From Orobanche coerulescens (taxonomy: Eukaryota; Streptophyta; Magnoliopsida; Lamiales; Orobanchaceae), in NCBI GenBank assembly GCA_033398695.1, contig CM065804.1, positions 39,075,501-39,139,500 on the forward strand: a DNA stretch of 64,000 nt, given 5' to 3'. Position numbers and translations under genes: made by a program. Below the pieces are notes generated by a model. It saw only the letters and a program-made list of their open reading frames with translations, had not been told where the DNA came from and searched no databases. This document shows, piece after piece, positions 31,131-42,827 of this stretch; position 1 is the first letter of the stretch, and each line of letters begins with the position of its first letter.

Positions 31131-33297
31131 TTAATTTAGGTACAGTCTTGCGGTATCTACATGGGGCAGGTACGTAGTCGCTGTAACCATGATAATAATT
31201 ATGCATGAGAAATTCAGGGTTATTATTATTAATCTAGTACGAATGTAATCTTGGAGGTGGAGCCATTTTCTTCGTCCTAACAGCTTGCCTTCTGGGTCTC
31301 CAGTTAGATTCCCAAAGTTGTTGCTGATACTGTATGGTGACCTTCTTTCGCGATGGATAACGAGGCTCTTGTATCCAATATCTAGGCGCGCTGTACTATT
31401 GGAAGTACTGCTGTGCGGGCCTTTGATATTTGGGTACAACCTTCTTTCTGAACGGATGCTGGAACTTTTGATATGCTCGGGGAGCATGCTGTTGGTTACG
31501 CCTTACAGGTCTGAATGGTTGAGGATTCCGCTATCTGGATTATGACTGTGGTGGCGGAATGGCAGCCTTTGCTATTCGCGGTGCAACAGGTGACTTCACA
31601 GGTCTTGGGATTTCTTCCGATACAGGGATGGGTTTCACACCCCTGACGAACACAGTACTAGTTTTCCATTTATTGGAACATGAGTTGTATCCTAAGACAC
31701 TTTTATCATGAGCATGTTGCCCGGTGCTTAGAATTTTTCCATCCTTTTAGATGATTTCTCGAAAGATTTCAGGATGGTCTCAAGTTCTCCATCTCGTTTT
31801 TCGAGAGTTTTTATTTTATCTTGGAGCAGAACAAATCATTTGTATTGCTTTCATTGTTAGATTTATCCTCATTTAGTTCGTGAGCAAGTTGATGATTGCT
31901 CTCCATGAGTTTTTCGTGATCGACTTTGCTGTTTTCACAATCAACAAACATATTTTCGTAATTTACTTTTAGCAAGTCGTTTTCTTCCCTCAGCTCTAGG
32001 TTAGAAATTTGGAGCTGTATATTTTCATTTTTCAAAGTCTCATGGACCTTTTGAATGTTTTTAAATTCATTCATCATGTTTTCAAAGGTATGCGATGCAT
32101 TTGCAGGAGTAATTGAGGTTGAGCTTACCTCATCATCGCTATCTTCATTTTCCGGTATGTCTTTGCCATAAAGCACATATATGTTTTATCTTCGAATTCA
32201 TCATCTGATGAGTCACTGTCAGTAACTTCCTATAGACATTCTTCGGAATTTGATGGTGTGGGGGAGGCTTCTGATTCGTCAATCAGGGCCTTGAGCTTGT
32301 TTTTCCAAGCACGTCTTCTTTCGTCTTTTTCTTGTTGCTCGGCTTCCGGCAACCTTTGAACTTTAGGATGAGGACATTTATTTGCATAATGTCCTGGTTT
32401 CCTGCAATTATAACATAGGTTATCATCACTAGAGGAAGATTCGGTACTTACCTTGTGAACAGGCTTGGGCCTGTATGGAGTCTTTCCCGACCGCTTGATG
32501 AACTTCTTGAACTTATGCATGAGGAGCGCCATTTCATCTTGTGACAGGATGTCCTCGTCGCTGTCAGCACTTTTATGGGTAGGCTTTGATGAGCTGGGCA
32601 TGCTATGCCTTCTGTTCGATACAGCGGCTAACATTGTAGTCCTTGCAGGTGATTCTTCAGCTTTCTCTCTCTTGTCTATATCATACTCATATGCTTTGAG
32701 ATCAGAAAAGAGGTCAAAAGTAGATATGTGATTAAGATTAAATGACATACGCATAGCTTTTGTTTTAATGTCCCATCGGGCAGGGAGAGATCTGAAAGTT
32801 TTGCCCAACACTTCAAGTTCACCGACAATGCCAGTTAATCTGAGGTCAAGTTCCTCAAGAGTTTCAGTTGGTTTCATTTCAAAGGATTATAATTGCTGAG
32901 TTAGTTTTGAAATTTTGTTTTCTTTTGAGAGCTCAGTACCCTCGCAAATCAACTTGAGTTTTTTCCAGATTTCTTTGGCTATCTTACAGCTCTTTAGCTT
33001 CGAGAACGTGCCTTTGTCAAGAGTGACAAATAAGGCGTTCTTAGCAACATTGTCTAGGTTGGCGCATTTTCGATCATCTGTGGTCCATTGTTAGCGCTAT
33101 TTATCTAGCATCTCGGCATGAGCCTGGCCTTCAATTCTTGCGGCCGCATTTACGTTCATGATCTTTATGGGGCCTTCTTAGATGACATAAATCATCTCTT
33201 CATGCATGGCAGCAAGATGAGCTTCCATCCTGATTCTCCAGTCATCAAATTCATTAATAGAAAACATTGGTACCTTGTTAATCAATGAGGTATCCAT
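31131..33297 (-). pseudogene. RLC2 gag (decayed)
   Basis: Starts at the ATG at 33297-33295 (minus): MDTSLINKVPMFSINEFDDW, like the RLC3 gag start. Stops accumulate, then an open piece (32877-32230) covers the end of the UBN2/copia gag domain (MKPTETLEELDLRLTGIVGEL) and a CCHC knuckle, CYNCRKPGHYANKC. A further piece (32176-31811) is coiled-coil-like (LKNENIQLQISNLELREENDLL). The rest to 31131 is a diverged basic, Gln/Pro/Arg-rich gag end. Confidence 0.8.
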
Positions 33298-33396
33298 GTC
33301 TAAGAATAGGAAAGATAACGAAGTTTTCAAAAATAAAGTGCTTTTAAGGATCTGATTCGGTTAAAAGTACGACTGATTCTTTTTAGAATCAACCGC

Positions 33397-33407
33397 TCCG
33401 ATACCAC
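33397..33407 (-). other. RLC2 primer-binding site, tRNA-Met
   Basis: The minus strand reads TGGTATCGGAG next to the LTR end, one mismatch from the Met consensus TGGTATCAGAG. Confidence 0.78.
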
Positions 33408-33408
33408 T

Positions 33409-34634
33409 TGTTGGCCACTAAGTATACAGAATACAGCTTGGAAAGTGTTTAAGCAACAAGCTGTACGTTTTAGAAATTAGAGTGCGTAGCGGAAGTCTTG
33501 TTAAAGATAGTTTGCAGTGTATAATTAAAATAATCACACTAATGAAAACAATAAATTGCAGAAGGTAAATAACACAAGATTTAAAGTGGTTCGAGGTAAA
33601 ACCCTCTACGTCCACTGGTCCTCCACACAGGAGTAAAACGTTGTATTATAAACACTGCGTACACAACTACGTGTCTATAATCAAACCTATCCTCGTATCG
33701 TTCACACAGATTGATACAAAGATTGCAGCTTTCAACCAATCACACAGATTGGTCAAAGCTAACTCTTGACTTGCTTCTTCACACACAGTTCCAAAGCTTC
33801 GTCTTATTCATCCCATACAGGTCGGAATAACTTCTTTAGTTCACACAGAACTAGATTTTTACTCAAGGTAAAAAGTAAAGTAACCAGGTAAGAACAGCAG
33901 CTTGAATATGAAGTTCTTGAGCTGATGATGGTTGTTCTTGGTGACTGAGTATATTTCTTCTTCTTCAGATGTGGATTGATGCTAGGAAGAAATATACTTG
34001 CTCTTGTAATCTTGATCTGATGATAATGAACATTCAGTCTTTTGATCGTTTGAATATCGCTTGTAAGCTTGTATGTATTCTTGTATTCTGATCTTCAAAC
34101 TCTGGGGTATAAATAGCTTTCTGAATAGATCCGTTGGGAATAGATTTGTTGAGCCAATAGTCTATTCCAACGTGTTAATAGACAAGATCCGGTTTTTGCT
34201 CCTTGATTGAAGATCTCTGTCTGATGGTATTTAAATACTTCTTTTCAAACGGGTCTTTGACTTTAATGAGTAAAGTAGATTCCCTTCCAACAGTCTTCAG
34301 TCCTGTTGGATAAGTGTTTGAATATCTTTACACTTTACAGCTGGATCGCTGTATCCAATAAGTTGATTAACTAACACTGTATGTAATGATGCTGTATGAA
34401 TGATTCAGGACAACTTCCATACTTGGTGTCATATCGCTTTGAGCTTCTTGCTGTATGATAGGAAATTATCCATTTGCTGTATGATGAGGCAATGCAGGAT
34501 GCAGGATAAATTTTACAGTGATATAAATAGCTTCGTAACACCTACTTGCTGTATGATGGCTGGCTTTCTAGAACCACTTGCTGTATGAAGCTTGCTGTTT
34601 GGAAATTATCAAAACAACATTATTTTTCCCAACA
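33409..34634 (-). repeat. RLC2 5' LTR (1226 bp)
   Basis: Bounded by TGTTGG at 33409 and CCAACA ending at 34634. A TATA-like CTATTTATA (minus strand) lies near 34117-34108. The flank to the right is gypsy gag, that is RLG3. Confidence 0.83.
34376..34597 (-). repeat. Repeated TCATACAGCAAG motif in RLC2 U3
   Basis: On the plus strand CTTGCTGTATGA or close variants occurs about seven times (near 34376, 34391, 34448, 34473, 34548, 34577 and 34590). It lies upstream of the TATA-like box in the transcription direction. A related CTGTATTCATG appears beside the purine tracts. Confidence 0.7.
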
Positions 34635-35021
34635 ATGCTCCATCTTGACATGAGGATAAAACTGAAGATACAGCGGTAAATGTCACCATTTGAATACACC
34701 ACTCTTCATCAGTATCAAGATAAAGCCTTGGCCTATGAGATGAAAGAAACAGCAGTGGAGAAGTTTTCTGAGTCCAAAAAGCATAAAGTCTCTAGTGGTT
34801 TTTCAGAGCAAAAGAACAGTGGTCCCCACAAAGCCCATTCATCTTTTCACTCATTCAGGAGGCCCCCGCATCCATACAGAGGCAGAAGGTGTTTCAGATT
34901 AGCATCAACAGTTACAGATGCAGTGAGGAAATGTTTTAACTGTGGCCGATCAAGGCATTTCCGACGTGACTGCTCATTTTCTTCCATGACATTTTATGAA
35001 TGTGGACAAAATGTTTTGTGA
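34635..35021 (+). pseudogene. RLG3 gag, C-terminal part
   Basis: LHQYQDKALAYEMKETA corresponds to the DYQSRALAYDMSVTA stretch of RLG2 gag. One good CCHC knuckle remains (CFNCGRSRHFRRDC); the second is broken after FYECGQ. The upstream coding part is cut by RLC2. Confidence 0.8.
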
Positions 35022-35820
35022 AAATGTCGCTAGATCTTTTGGAGCTCATACTTCACAGTAGGCCCAGAATGAAACAAGTGTCAATCAAACTCATCAGATT
35101 GGTTAGTCGTACCAGAACTTTGGTCGAGGGATAGGTAGAGGAAAGTATGACATGAAAGAAGCATCGAGCGCCGGTTCTGTTCCTCCGTGCCTTTATGAAA
35201 TGAGGAAGACATATGATTAGAGTATGAAAATTGCATAAGGTATGATTCAGATCTTTTCGCAACCAGTTAGCATATTTTCGATAAAAGAGCTACACATTCT
35301 TTCACTGTCTTGTGTAAATCGTTTGTAAATTTCTTGTATTCATAAATGTGGACCTTATATTATGGGCTTACCAAGCGGGAAAAGAATTATGGAAAATTTA
35401 GAAGTTAGAAGATGTCATACATGGGGGACTGCATCTCTCTTGAGTGCAGACCTTTATCAATTGGAGGCAAGAATTGGCCTTCAGATATGATCGTAGTAGA
35501 TATTCAAGGAGATGACCTGATTCTTGGAGACGATTGGCTTAACCATTACCGGAGCTATTATGAACTACCAAAATAGAAATATTTCAGTTGTTGATGAGGA
35601 CAATTCTGAACATTTATTTGAAGGATGGAGACGAAGGAGCTCAGGGAAAGTGATTAAAGCGGTGAAGGCCATCAAACTGTTGAAAGTGGGTCGTGTCGGA
35701 TACTGGTGTTATGCCATGAATAAATACGAAGGAAGAGTAGAAATTTCATCTATTCCTGCTGCAAATGAATTTCCGGATGTTTTCCTAATGAATTACCTAG
35801 ATTACCTCCACAACAAGATA
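35022..35820 (+). pseudogene. RLG3 protease region
   Basis: Heavily decayed. Near 35150-35220 the SVPPCLYEMRKTYD phrase matches [10 protein letters not shown] of RLG1. Past the active-site area, [20 protein letters not shown] and [29 protein letters not shown] are clear (35510-35790). The active-site DSG is not readable in one frame. Confidence 0.75.
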
Positions 35821-37030
35821 TAGAGTTTACCATTGAGCTACAACCGGAAGCCACACCTCTTTCCAAGGCGCCATATCGAATGGCACCCTCTGAGATGTAT
35901 GAGTTAAATAAGAAACTTAAAGAACTATTGGACAAAGGCTATATCCGTCCAAATGTTTCCCCCTGGGGTGCACCAGTTCTATTTGTTCGAAAAAAAGATG
36001 GGTCACTTCGGTTGTGAATCGACTATCGGGAGCAAAACAAAGTAACGATCAAGAATAAGTATCTGTTAACTCAGATTGATGATCTTTTTGACCAGTTGCA
36101 AGGAGCTACAGTGTACTCGAAGACTGATTTGAGGTCGGGATACCATCAATTGAGGATTAAACAACCTGATGTTCTAAAGTCGGCATTTAGAACTCGCTAC
36201 GGGCACTATGAATTTGTGGTAATGCCTTTTGGTCTCACCAATGCACCTACTGTGTTTATGTAGTTAATAAATCGAGTATTCATAGAGTACTTGGATAAAT
36301 TCATAGTTGTTTTCATCGACGACATCTTAATCTACTCCAAAAGTCCGAACGATCATGTAGAACATTTGCGAATTGTTTTGAACATCTGAGGAACGATCAG
36401 TTGTATGCAAAGCTTTCTAAATATGAATTCTCGCTAAAGGAAGTAATGATCCTTGGTCATGTGGTATCAGCATAATGAGTTTGAGTAGATCCGCATAAAG
36501 TCGAGGAAATCACATAGTGGGAGTCTGCTAAGAATGTGAAAGATGCCAGAATTTTATTAGAACTTGTTGGGTACTATCATTGATTTGTGGAGGAATTTTC
36601 CAAAATCACTTGCCCACTCACCTAATTATTGTAGAAAACTCGGAAATTCATGAGACTGACAATGGCTCCAATTTTAGCACTACCAGAAGGAACTGAGGGG
36701 TTCATAGTTTACAGTGATGCTTCGAACCAGGGTCTAGAGTGTGTGTTAATGCAGAATGATAAGGTGATTACCTATACCTCACGATAGTTAAAACCATACG
36801 AGATCAATTTTACAACCCATGATTTGGGATTAGCAGCTGTTATTTTCGCAGTGAAAATATGGTGACACTATTTGTATGGAACTCATTGCCAGATCACAGA
36901 TCATAAAAGTCTAAAATACACTTTCAGTCAAAAGGGGTTAAATATTAGACAAAGGAGATGGATGGAATTGATTAAAGACCTGGAGATTGTTTATCACACA
37001 GGCAAAGCGAATGTAGTAGCTAACACTTAG
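35821..37030 (+). pseudogene. RLG3 reverse transcriptase and RNase H (heavily decayed)
   Basis: Fragments across frames: [40 protein letters not shown] followed by a stop, [22 protein letters not shown] (near 36310) and YSDASNQGLECVLMQ (near 36715). Numerous TAG/TAA/TGA codons stand where RLG1/RLG2 have Gln, Trp or Arg codons. No enzyme could be made. Confidence 0.85.
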
Positions 37031-38528
37031 AGTCGCAGACACCCATGTATTGGAATGTTGGAGGCCCTCACAAACCAACCAAAGATTCGACAGGAATTGA
37101 TTCGTGAAGAAATTGAAGTATGGGTACAAAGAGTTCAAGGACAACTAAGTATAATGGAATTAACTTCACCCTTGAATGACGAAATTAAATCTAAGCAATT
37201 AGATGATTCTATGATGATTCGGTTACGTGATGAAATGAGCAAGGGAAAGGCCCCAGGCTTTGTAATCTATGAAGATGGAATTTTGAGATTTCGAAACCAA
37301 CTTTGCGTGCCAGATGATGATGTCCTAAAGCAAACAATCATAAAAGTAGCCCATAATAAACCTTATTCAATTTACCCAGGCACCAGTAAAATTTATAAAG
37401 ATCTGAAGAAAAATTTTTGGTGGAGTAACATGAAGAAAGAAGTATTGGATTATGTGTCGAAGTGTTTAACTTGTTAACAGGTCAAAATAAAGCATCAGTG
37501 ATCTGTCGGAATGTTGAAGCCACGTCTAATTCCTAAATGGAAGTGGGGGGACATCTCGATGGACTTTATCACCAACATGTCGAAGACCAGGACTAGAATG
37601 AATATGATCTGGGTGATAGTTGATCGTTTAACCAAGTCAACTCACTTTCTAGGTATCAAGGATACCTGAGGACCCAAGAGATTGGCTCGGATATTTATTG
37701 CAGAAATAGTCTGATTCTATGGAACACTGAGGACCATTATTTCAGATCGGGATGGTCGTTTCGTGTCGTATTTTTGGAAAGAGGTTCATAAGGCTTTAGG
37801 AACCGAGTTGAGATTTAGCATGACTTATCATCCGCAAACCGATGGAAAATTCGAAAGGACCATCTAAATGGTAGAAGACATGTTGAGAGCTTGTGCCCTA
37901 GATTGGTCGACTGATTGGGAAACTCATATGCCGTTGATTGAGTCACCGACAATAATAGTTGGCACACTTCGATTAAAATGGCACCTTTCGAAGCATAGTA
38001 TAGGAGAAGATGAAGGTCATCCTTATGTTAGGATGACTCGTGTGACGTAATCGGGACGGAACCAGAATTAATAATAAAGACTCGGGAAAATATAGCCCTA
38101 ATCCGTGCAAGATTGTTGACCGCCCAAAGTCGTCAGAAGTTTTATGCAGATGTGCGCCGCCGCCCGTTATAATTTTAAGTTGGGGACCATGTACTACTAA
38201 AAGTTTCTCCTACTCGGGGAATTTTTCGTTTCGGTAAGAAGGGAACGCTGAGTCCAAGTTATATCGGGACATTCGAGATTCTTGAAAGAGTTAGAGAATT
38301 GGCATACAGATTGTCCTTACCTCCATCGATGAGTCATGTTCATAATGGGTTTCATGTATCATAGTTTAAGGAAGTACATATCGAATCCCAGTAACGTCAT
38401 CGATTTTAGCGAGATCGAAATCAATCTCCTTGGTCAAAGTTCAATGGTCACGACATGGAGTTGAAGAAGCAACCTGGGAGACTGAAGAGAGTATGAAGGC
38501 AAGATACCCAGAGTTATTTCTATCTTAA
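37031..38528 (+). pseudogene. RLG3 integrase and chromodomain-like tail (heavily decayed)
   Basis: An open piece (37055-37477) covers the HHCC module (YPGTSKIYKDLKKNFWWSNM, CLTC), then a stop. WGDISMDFITNMSKT, VDRLTKSTHFLGIKDT and SDRDGRFVS follow in pieces. The end of the frame, VQWSRHGVEEATWETEESM, is clear near 38440-38500, with TAA at 38526-38528 and the same TTCGGGACAAA-type spacer before the LTR as in RLG1/RLG2. Confidence 0.83.
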
Positions 38529-38563
38529 GTTTCGGGACAAAAGTTCTTTTTAGATAGGGAGTA

Positions 38564-39278
38564 TGTAATACCCGAATATTTATTGTATATTTTTATCTGT
38601 ATTTGAATAATGAGGTATAAGATTATGTCACATAATGGAATAAAGTATGATTTCCTTATCCATAACCCAGTATTCATTATCGTATTGTGAAAAGGTTGTA
38701 AATTCATGCGTGTACCTGCATGACTACTAGTGTACGCTAACTGATGTATCTAGCATATGCTGGTGATCAAAACTAACGTACGTAAACACAACTACCTACT
38801 GTAAGTAAGAGGTAGTCAAAATCATACCAGTCATGGTCGGTGGGTGGAGCCGGATGAAGGATATTGTCGGATCCTATTACATGAACCTTGACAAATTTCG
38901 GAAAAGTTAAGTCAACGACTATTTGTGTATGCTACAAATATAAGTATAACATATGCTAAGTCGATTAAGTAGCAAGCGTAAGCCTTTTAACAACGTACGT
39001 AATGATAGGATAGAAATGAGGCAGTAAGCTACGTAAACTGAAAGCATACACCAATGTAGTGTGTTAGAGTATGTTAAGGTTCTAGCGTACGTAACATTGG
39101 ATTACTAGAGCATGTTAAGGATAGTATTCTATTTAAAGAAATCAACCCTCTTTCATTTCCTCCATCCACCTTGTCCGAATTCTACACCCTTAGGAGCTCC
39201 CTGGCCCTATAAACTCCTTATATCAGCCTCTCGACTTGGGTTTGGTGATCGTAGGCACCTTCAATTGGTGTTCAAACT
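38564..39278 (+). repeat. RLG3 3' LTR, first part
   Basis: Starts TGTAATACCC after the purine tract ending at 38563. It contains palindromic ACGTACGT-type sites (38774-38785, 38992-39002, 39085-39095) and a TATA-like CTATTTAAAG near 39129. It ends at AAACT (39274-39278), the left target duplication of RLC3. Confidence 0.85.
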
Positions 39279-40667
39279 TGTTAGGAATACTTGTTAGATT
39301 TTGATGATGTCATCAGTATAAATTCAAATGTTTATTACTTGGCAAAAATGTAAGGAAGAACCAAATGAGTATCTTCCATAGGCCAAATATGTTAAGTGTA
39401 AAAACTTGGAAAAATGTAAAGAAGAACCAAATGAGTGTCTTCTATAGGCCAAAAATAAGTTAGGCTAAAAATCAGCTAAGTACTATAGATCAGCTGAGTC
39501 CATCAGAGAGGATCAGCCAAGTCAAATCAGAGTAGCTCTGGTCAACAAAAATCATCAGAGATGTTTGACCAGACTGCAGCTATGGTACCTCAGACAAGTC
39601 ACCTGACCAAACGAGTTCTAAACAGTGAACATCAGAGAGGTCCAGACTGTAGAGAAGTTAAGCTACACAGCCTAGTCGAAGATCAGCCAAGTACTTCAAG
39701 TCCACGTCAGCATGCGTTGAAAAGTCAAGAATTACGGAAAGTCACATACAACGTGAAGAGACAAATTGGAGTGATTCCCGCAAGAGATATGATTTAAATA
39801 AATCATCCAGACCCACCTTGAAGACTTTAATCGTTTTATATTCAAAAGATTCGGCGCCTCACATGCAGAGTCTTCACAACGGTCGGAAGATAGATTAAAA
39901 TATGGGAATCCAGCCTTGCAACATTCAGAAAGAAAACAATGAAGTCTCCCTCTCCAACGGACGGATTTGTTGAAATTTGCAAACGGCTATGAAGGAAAAA
40001 GCTCAGAGATAGTCACCTATAAATATCCAAAGATTTGAAGCTGAGCAACTACCGGTGCTAACATACTTTCAAGCAATCAAAGCAATCAAGCAATCTAAAG
40101 CAATCAATAGCATCGTGAAAAGAGCAGTTCTAAAAGTCCATACTTGAAGAAGCTCTTAGTTGGAGAAAGACAAAAACTCGTGTCTATAATCTTGAGTTCG
40201 GGGTACTTCACTGGTTGAAGTAAGAGACTGTAAAGGCATCCAAGGATCGAGGATAAAGAGGTGCAAGGCAGTCAAGTGTGTTACAACAGCACGGATTTCC
40301 ACTGGTTGGAAGCTGTTGTAGTTTGGTTTGAATCACTGTAATATTTATCACTGGTTGAGAATTATAGTGAATTCATCTCCAACTGGTTTGGAGAAAAGTG
40401 GATTAGTAGAGGATTACCCCACCTCTGAGACCACTATAATCACCTGCGTTCTTTACTGCATTCATCATTTAGTGTTTCATTAGTTGTTTTGTATTCGTCA
40501 TAAGCTGATTTCCGCACATATTAAGAATAAACGACTCCAAGTCATTTGTTTATCCATCAGCTGAAGAAACTTACTCTTGGTGAAAAAGATTTTAAGAGTT
40601 TCAGTAAGTCTATTCACCCCCCCCCCCACCCCCTCTAGACTTATTCCTGGACGACTTGTGACCTACA
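39279..40667 (+). repeat. RLC3 5' LTR (1389 bp)
   Basis: TGTTAGGAATAC to GACCTACA. A TATA box, CTATAAATA, lies at 40018-40026. A C-homopolymer tract lies near 40617-40632. Relative to the 3' LTR it lacks about 27 bp near 40460, between short CTG repeats, so a microhomology deletion is likely. The ORF at 39561-39797 recurs at 50234-50470 as LTR sequence. Confidence 0.93.
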
Positions 40668-40669
40668 AG

Positions 40670-40680
40670 TGGTATCAGAG
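40670..40680 (+). other. RLC3 primer-binding site, tRNA-Met
   Basis: TGGTATCAGAG two bases after the LTR end, a perfect match to the initiator tRNA-Met 3' end. Confidence 0.9.
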
Positions 40681-40744
40681 AGGTTGGTTCATTTTTTTTC
40701 ACGAACCAGATCTATCAGAAATATATCTTTACTCTCATTCTATA

Positions 40745-42827
40745 ATGGAACACATGCATTCTAGACTCCCTGTGTTTTCAGTTGAAGAGTATGATCTTTG
40801 TAAGATAAGGATGCAGGCACACTTATCTTCGATCCATGATGACATGTGGTGCATCATAGAGGACAGGCCATTCATCTTTGAGAAGGACAACACAGCAGAG
40901 GAAATCGCAGCAGGGAAGCCAGAGAAGATTCCAACGAAGAGGACAGAGCTGACTCCCGAGGAAAGAAAGCTGGCCAACCTTGACAACCGGGCCAGAGATG
41001 TGCTGTACCAAACTCTTGACAAATCCACCATGGTCAAGATAAAGAATTGCAAGAATGCCAAGGAAATCTGGGACACATTAGCTTTAATGTGTGAGGGAAC
41101 AGAGCTAATCAAAGAAAATAAATTGTCAATCGCCATTCAAAAGTTTGACAATTTCAAAATGAAGAACGGAGAATCCATAGATCAAGTGGATACAAGGTTC
41201 ACTGAGATTATCAATGAAATCAACTCCCGCAGCAAATCGTATGGCAACAGGGAGATGGCACTGAAGGTTCTCAGATCTCTCAACCCTGAATGGAGCATGA
41301 AGGCCGTGGCCATGAGAGAGTCCAAGGACCTGAACAAAATAAAAATTCAAGAGTTGTTCTCTGATCTGAAGGCTTATGAGTTCGAGCTTCCAAGTTCATC
41401 CTTAACTGAGCCTGCAGAGAAGGGAATAGCTTTTACAGCCGAGTCCCCCGCCAAGAGCTCATCTGATATAAAGCCTCCAAATCCACTAGATTTTGAGGAA
41501 TAAATGGCGTTCATTATGCAAAGATTCAGCAACTTCCAGAAAAATTATTCCAAATACAAGAAAAACTATAAGGAGAATCCAAGGCAGAATCAGAAAGCTG
41601 GAAGCTGGAAAGTAGAGTGCTACAATTGTCACAAGACAGGACACATCCAAATGGACTGTCCTGATCTCAAGAAGGACGAAATCAAGAAGGAGGTGGGCAG
41701 AAAAGAAGATAGAAGGAAGGCTCTCATCGGAGAAAGACCAGGAGCATATAGAATCTAGCAGCGGATTCTTCTCTGATGATGATGATGAAGAGTATGACTG
41801 CTTGATGGCCAACCTAGCTGACGAAGAGGTAACTTCTAAACCCTCTGGTTCAAATAATAGTTCAGCCATGTCACAAGATATGGATCTCCACAAATCTGTA
41901 AACCAGCTATTTAAAGATTTTGAAACACTCAAATCTGCACATCAAACTGTATCAGCAGAGAAGACTCAGCTGCAAGATGAGAATAGGCAGCTGAAAAATG
42001 ATTTCGAAAAACTCAGTCTAGAACTGAATAAGGTTGAGATAACTGCAGCTGACTTTAAAAACCAGGCTGATGTTAATACAGCTGAGATAAACCGAAGAAC
42101 TATTCTACTTAAAGAAAAATCAGCTGCACTTGCTCATGCCAAAGCCGAGTTTACTAAGCTGACTCAGATAAATAAGACCCAGGCGCAGGAAATAACCTCC
42201 CTGAAGGCGTCTTCAACTCTGGAAGAATTGTGTACCAATAAAAGGCCACTATATTCCAAATCAGGCTTTGGATATGATCCTCACACTCCCTCTGGTTCTA
42301 AAAGAAAGTTTATCAAGGGAGAAACAATTGTCTCGACTATTGAGCCTACATATAAACCGACATTTAAAAACAGGCAACAGCCAAGTCACATGTCTAGGCT
42401 GCAGTCAGGTTACACAAGGCAGCCATCTAGACAGGCGACTAGGCAATGGCCCAGGCAAAAGCAGCAGCCCAGACAACATGCCCACTATTACCAACAACTC
42501 CCTAAATACATATTTCAAAATGGGAGGGGCAGATGGAAACCTCAAGGTTATCCTAATTTCCAAAATGAACAAGTGTGGAGACCTCAAAGGTTTAACAAAT
42601 GGTCTCAGCCAAGATTTAGAAATGGCCCACACTATCAAAATTTTGAGGAATATCCAGTATACAATCCCAACAGAAGATTCAGACCTCGACCTTACACAAA
42701 TTATGAGGGTTATAATAATAATAATAATAACAACTTTCACAATCCAAGGAGAAATCAATTCTCCAGGAAACCAGCTAACCCCAAAGGACCCACACAGATT
42801 TGGGTACCTAAATCTCTGCTTGTCTGA
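40745..42827 (+). pseudogene. RLC3 gag (interrupted)
   Basis: Particle protein. The ATG at 40745 gives MEHMHSRLPVFSVEEYDLCK, followed by the UBN2-type copia gag domain (NCKNAKEIWDTLALMCEGT, FSDLKAYEFEL). A TAA at 41501-41503 interrupts, then the frame continues to the CCHC knuckle CYNCHKTGHIQMDC (near 41615). A frameshift near 41740 leads to 41802-42827: a coiled-coil-like segment (about 41880-42200), then a basic Gln/Arg/Tyr-rich region (about 42370-42780) ending WVPKSLLV and a TGA. That last stop could be the gag-pol junction rather than damage. Confidence 0.85.

Larger units (their letters stand above)
27514..34634 (-). mobile_element. RLC2: minus-strand Sirevirus-like copia, 3' end displaced
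   Basis: Read on the minus strand: 5' LTR (34634-33409), tRNA-Met PBS, gag, protease, integrase, RT, RNase H and a 3' untranslated region with three purine tracts. No 3' LTR follows. The element stops where the RLC1 LTR ends, so RLC1 most likely inserted into this 3' UTR and pushed the 3' LTR left of the window. All genes are broken. The flank beyond the 5' LTR (ATGCT, 34635-34639) would be its target duplication. Confidence 0.85.
34635..39278 (+). mobile_element. RLG3 segment A: old, decayed gypsy element
   Basis: Same domain order and recognisable protein similarity to RLG1/RLG2, but with many stops and indels. It begins inside gag because RLC2 inserted there; the 5' LTR and gag N-terminus are predicted left of the window. 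Its 3' LTR starts at 38564 and is split at 39278 by RLC3, continuing at 51355-52896. Confidence 0.87.
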
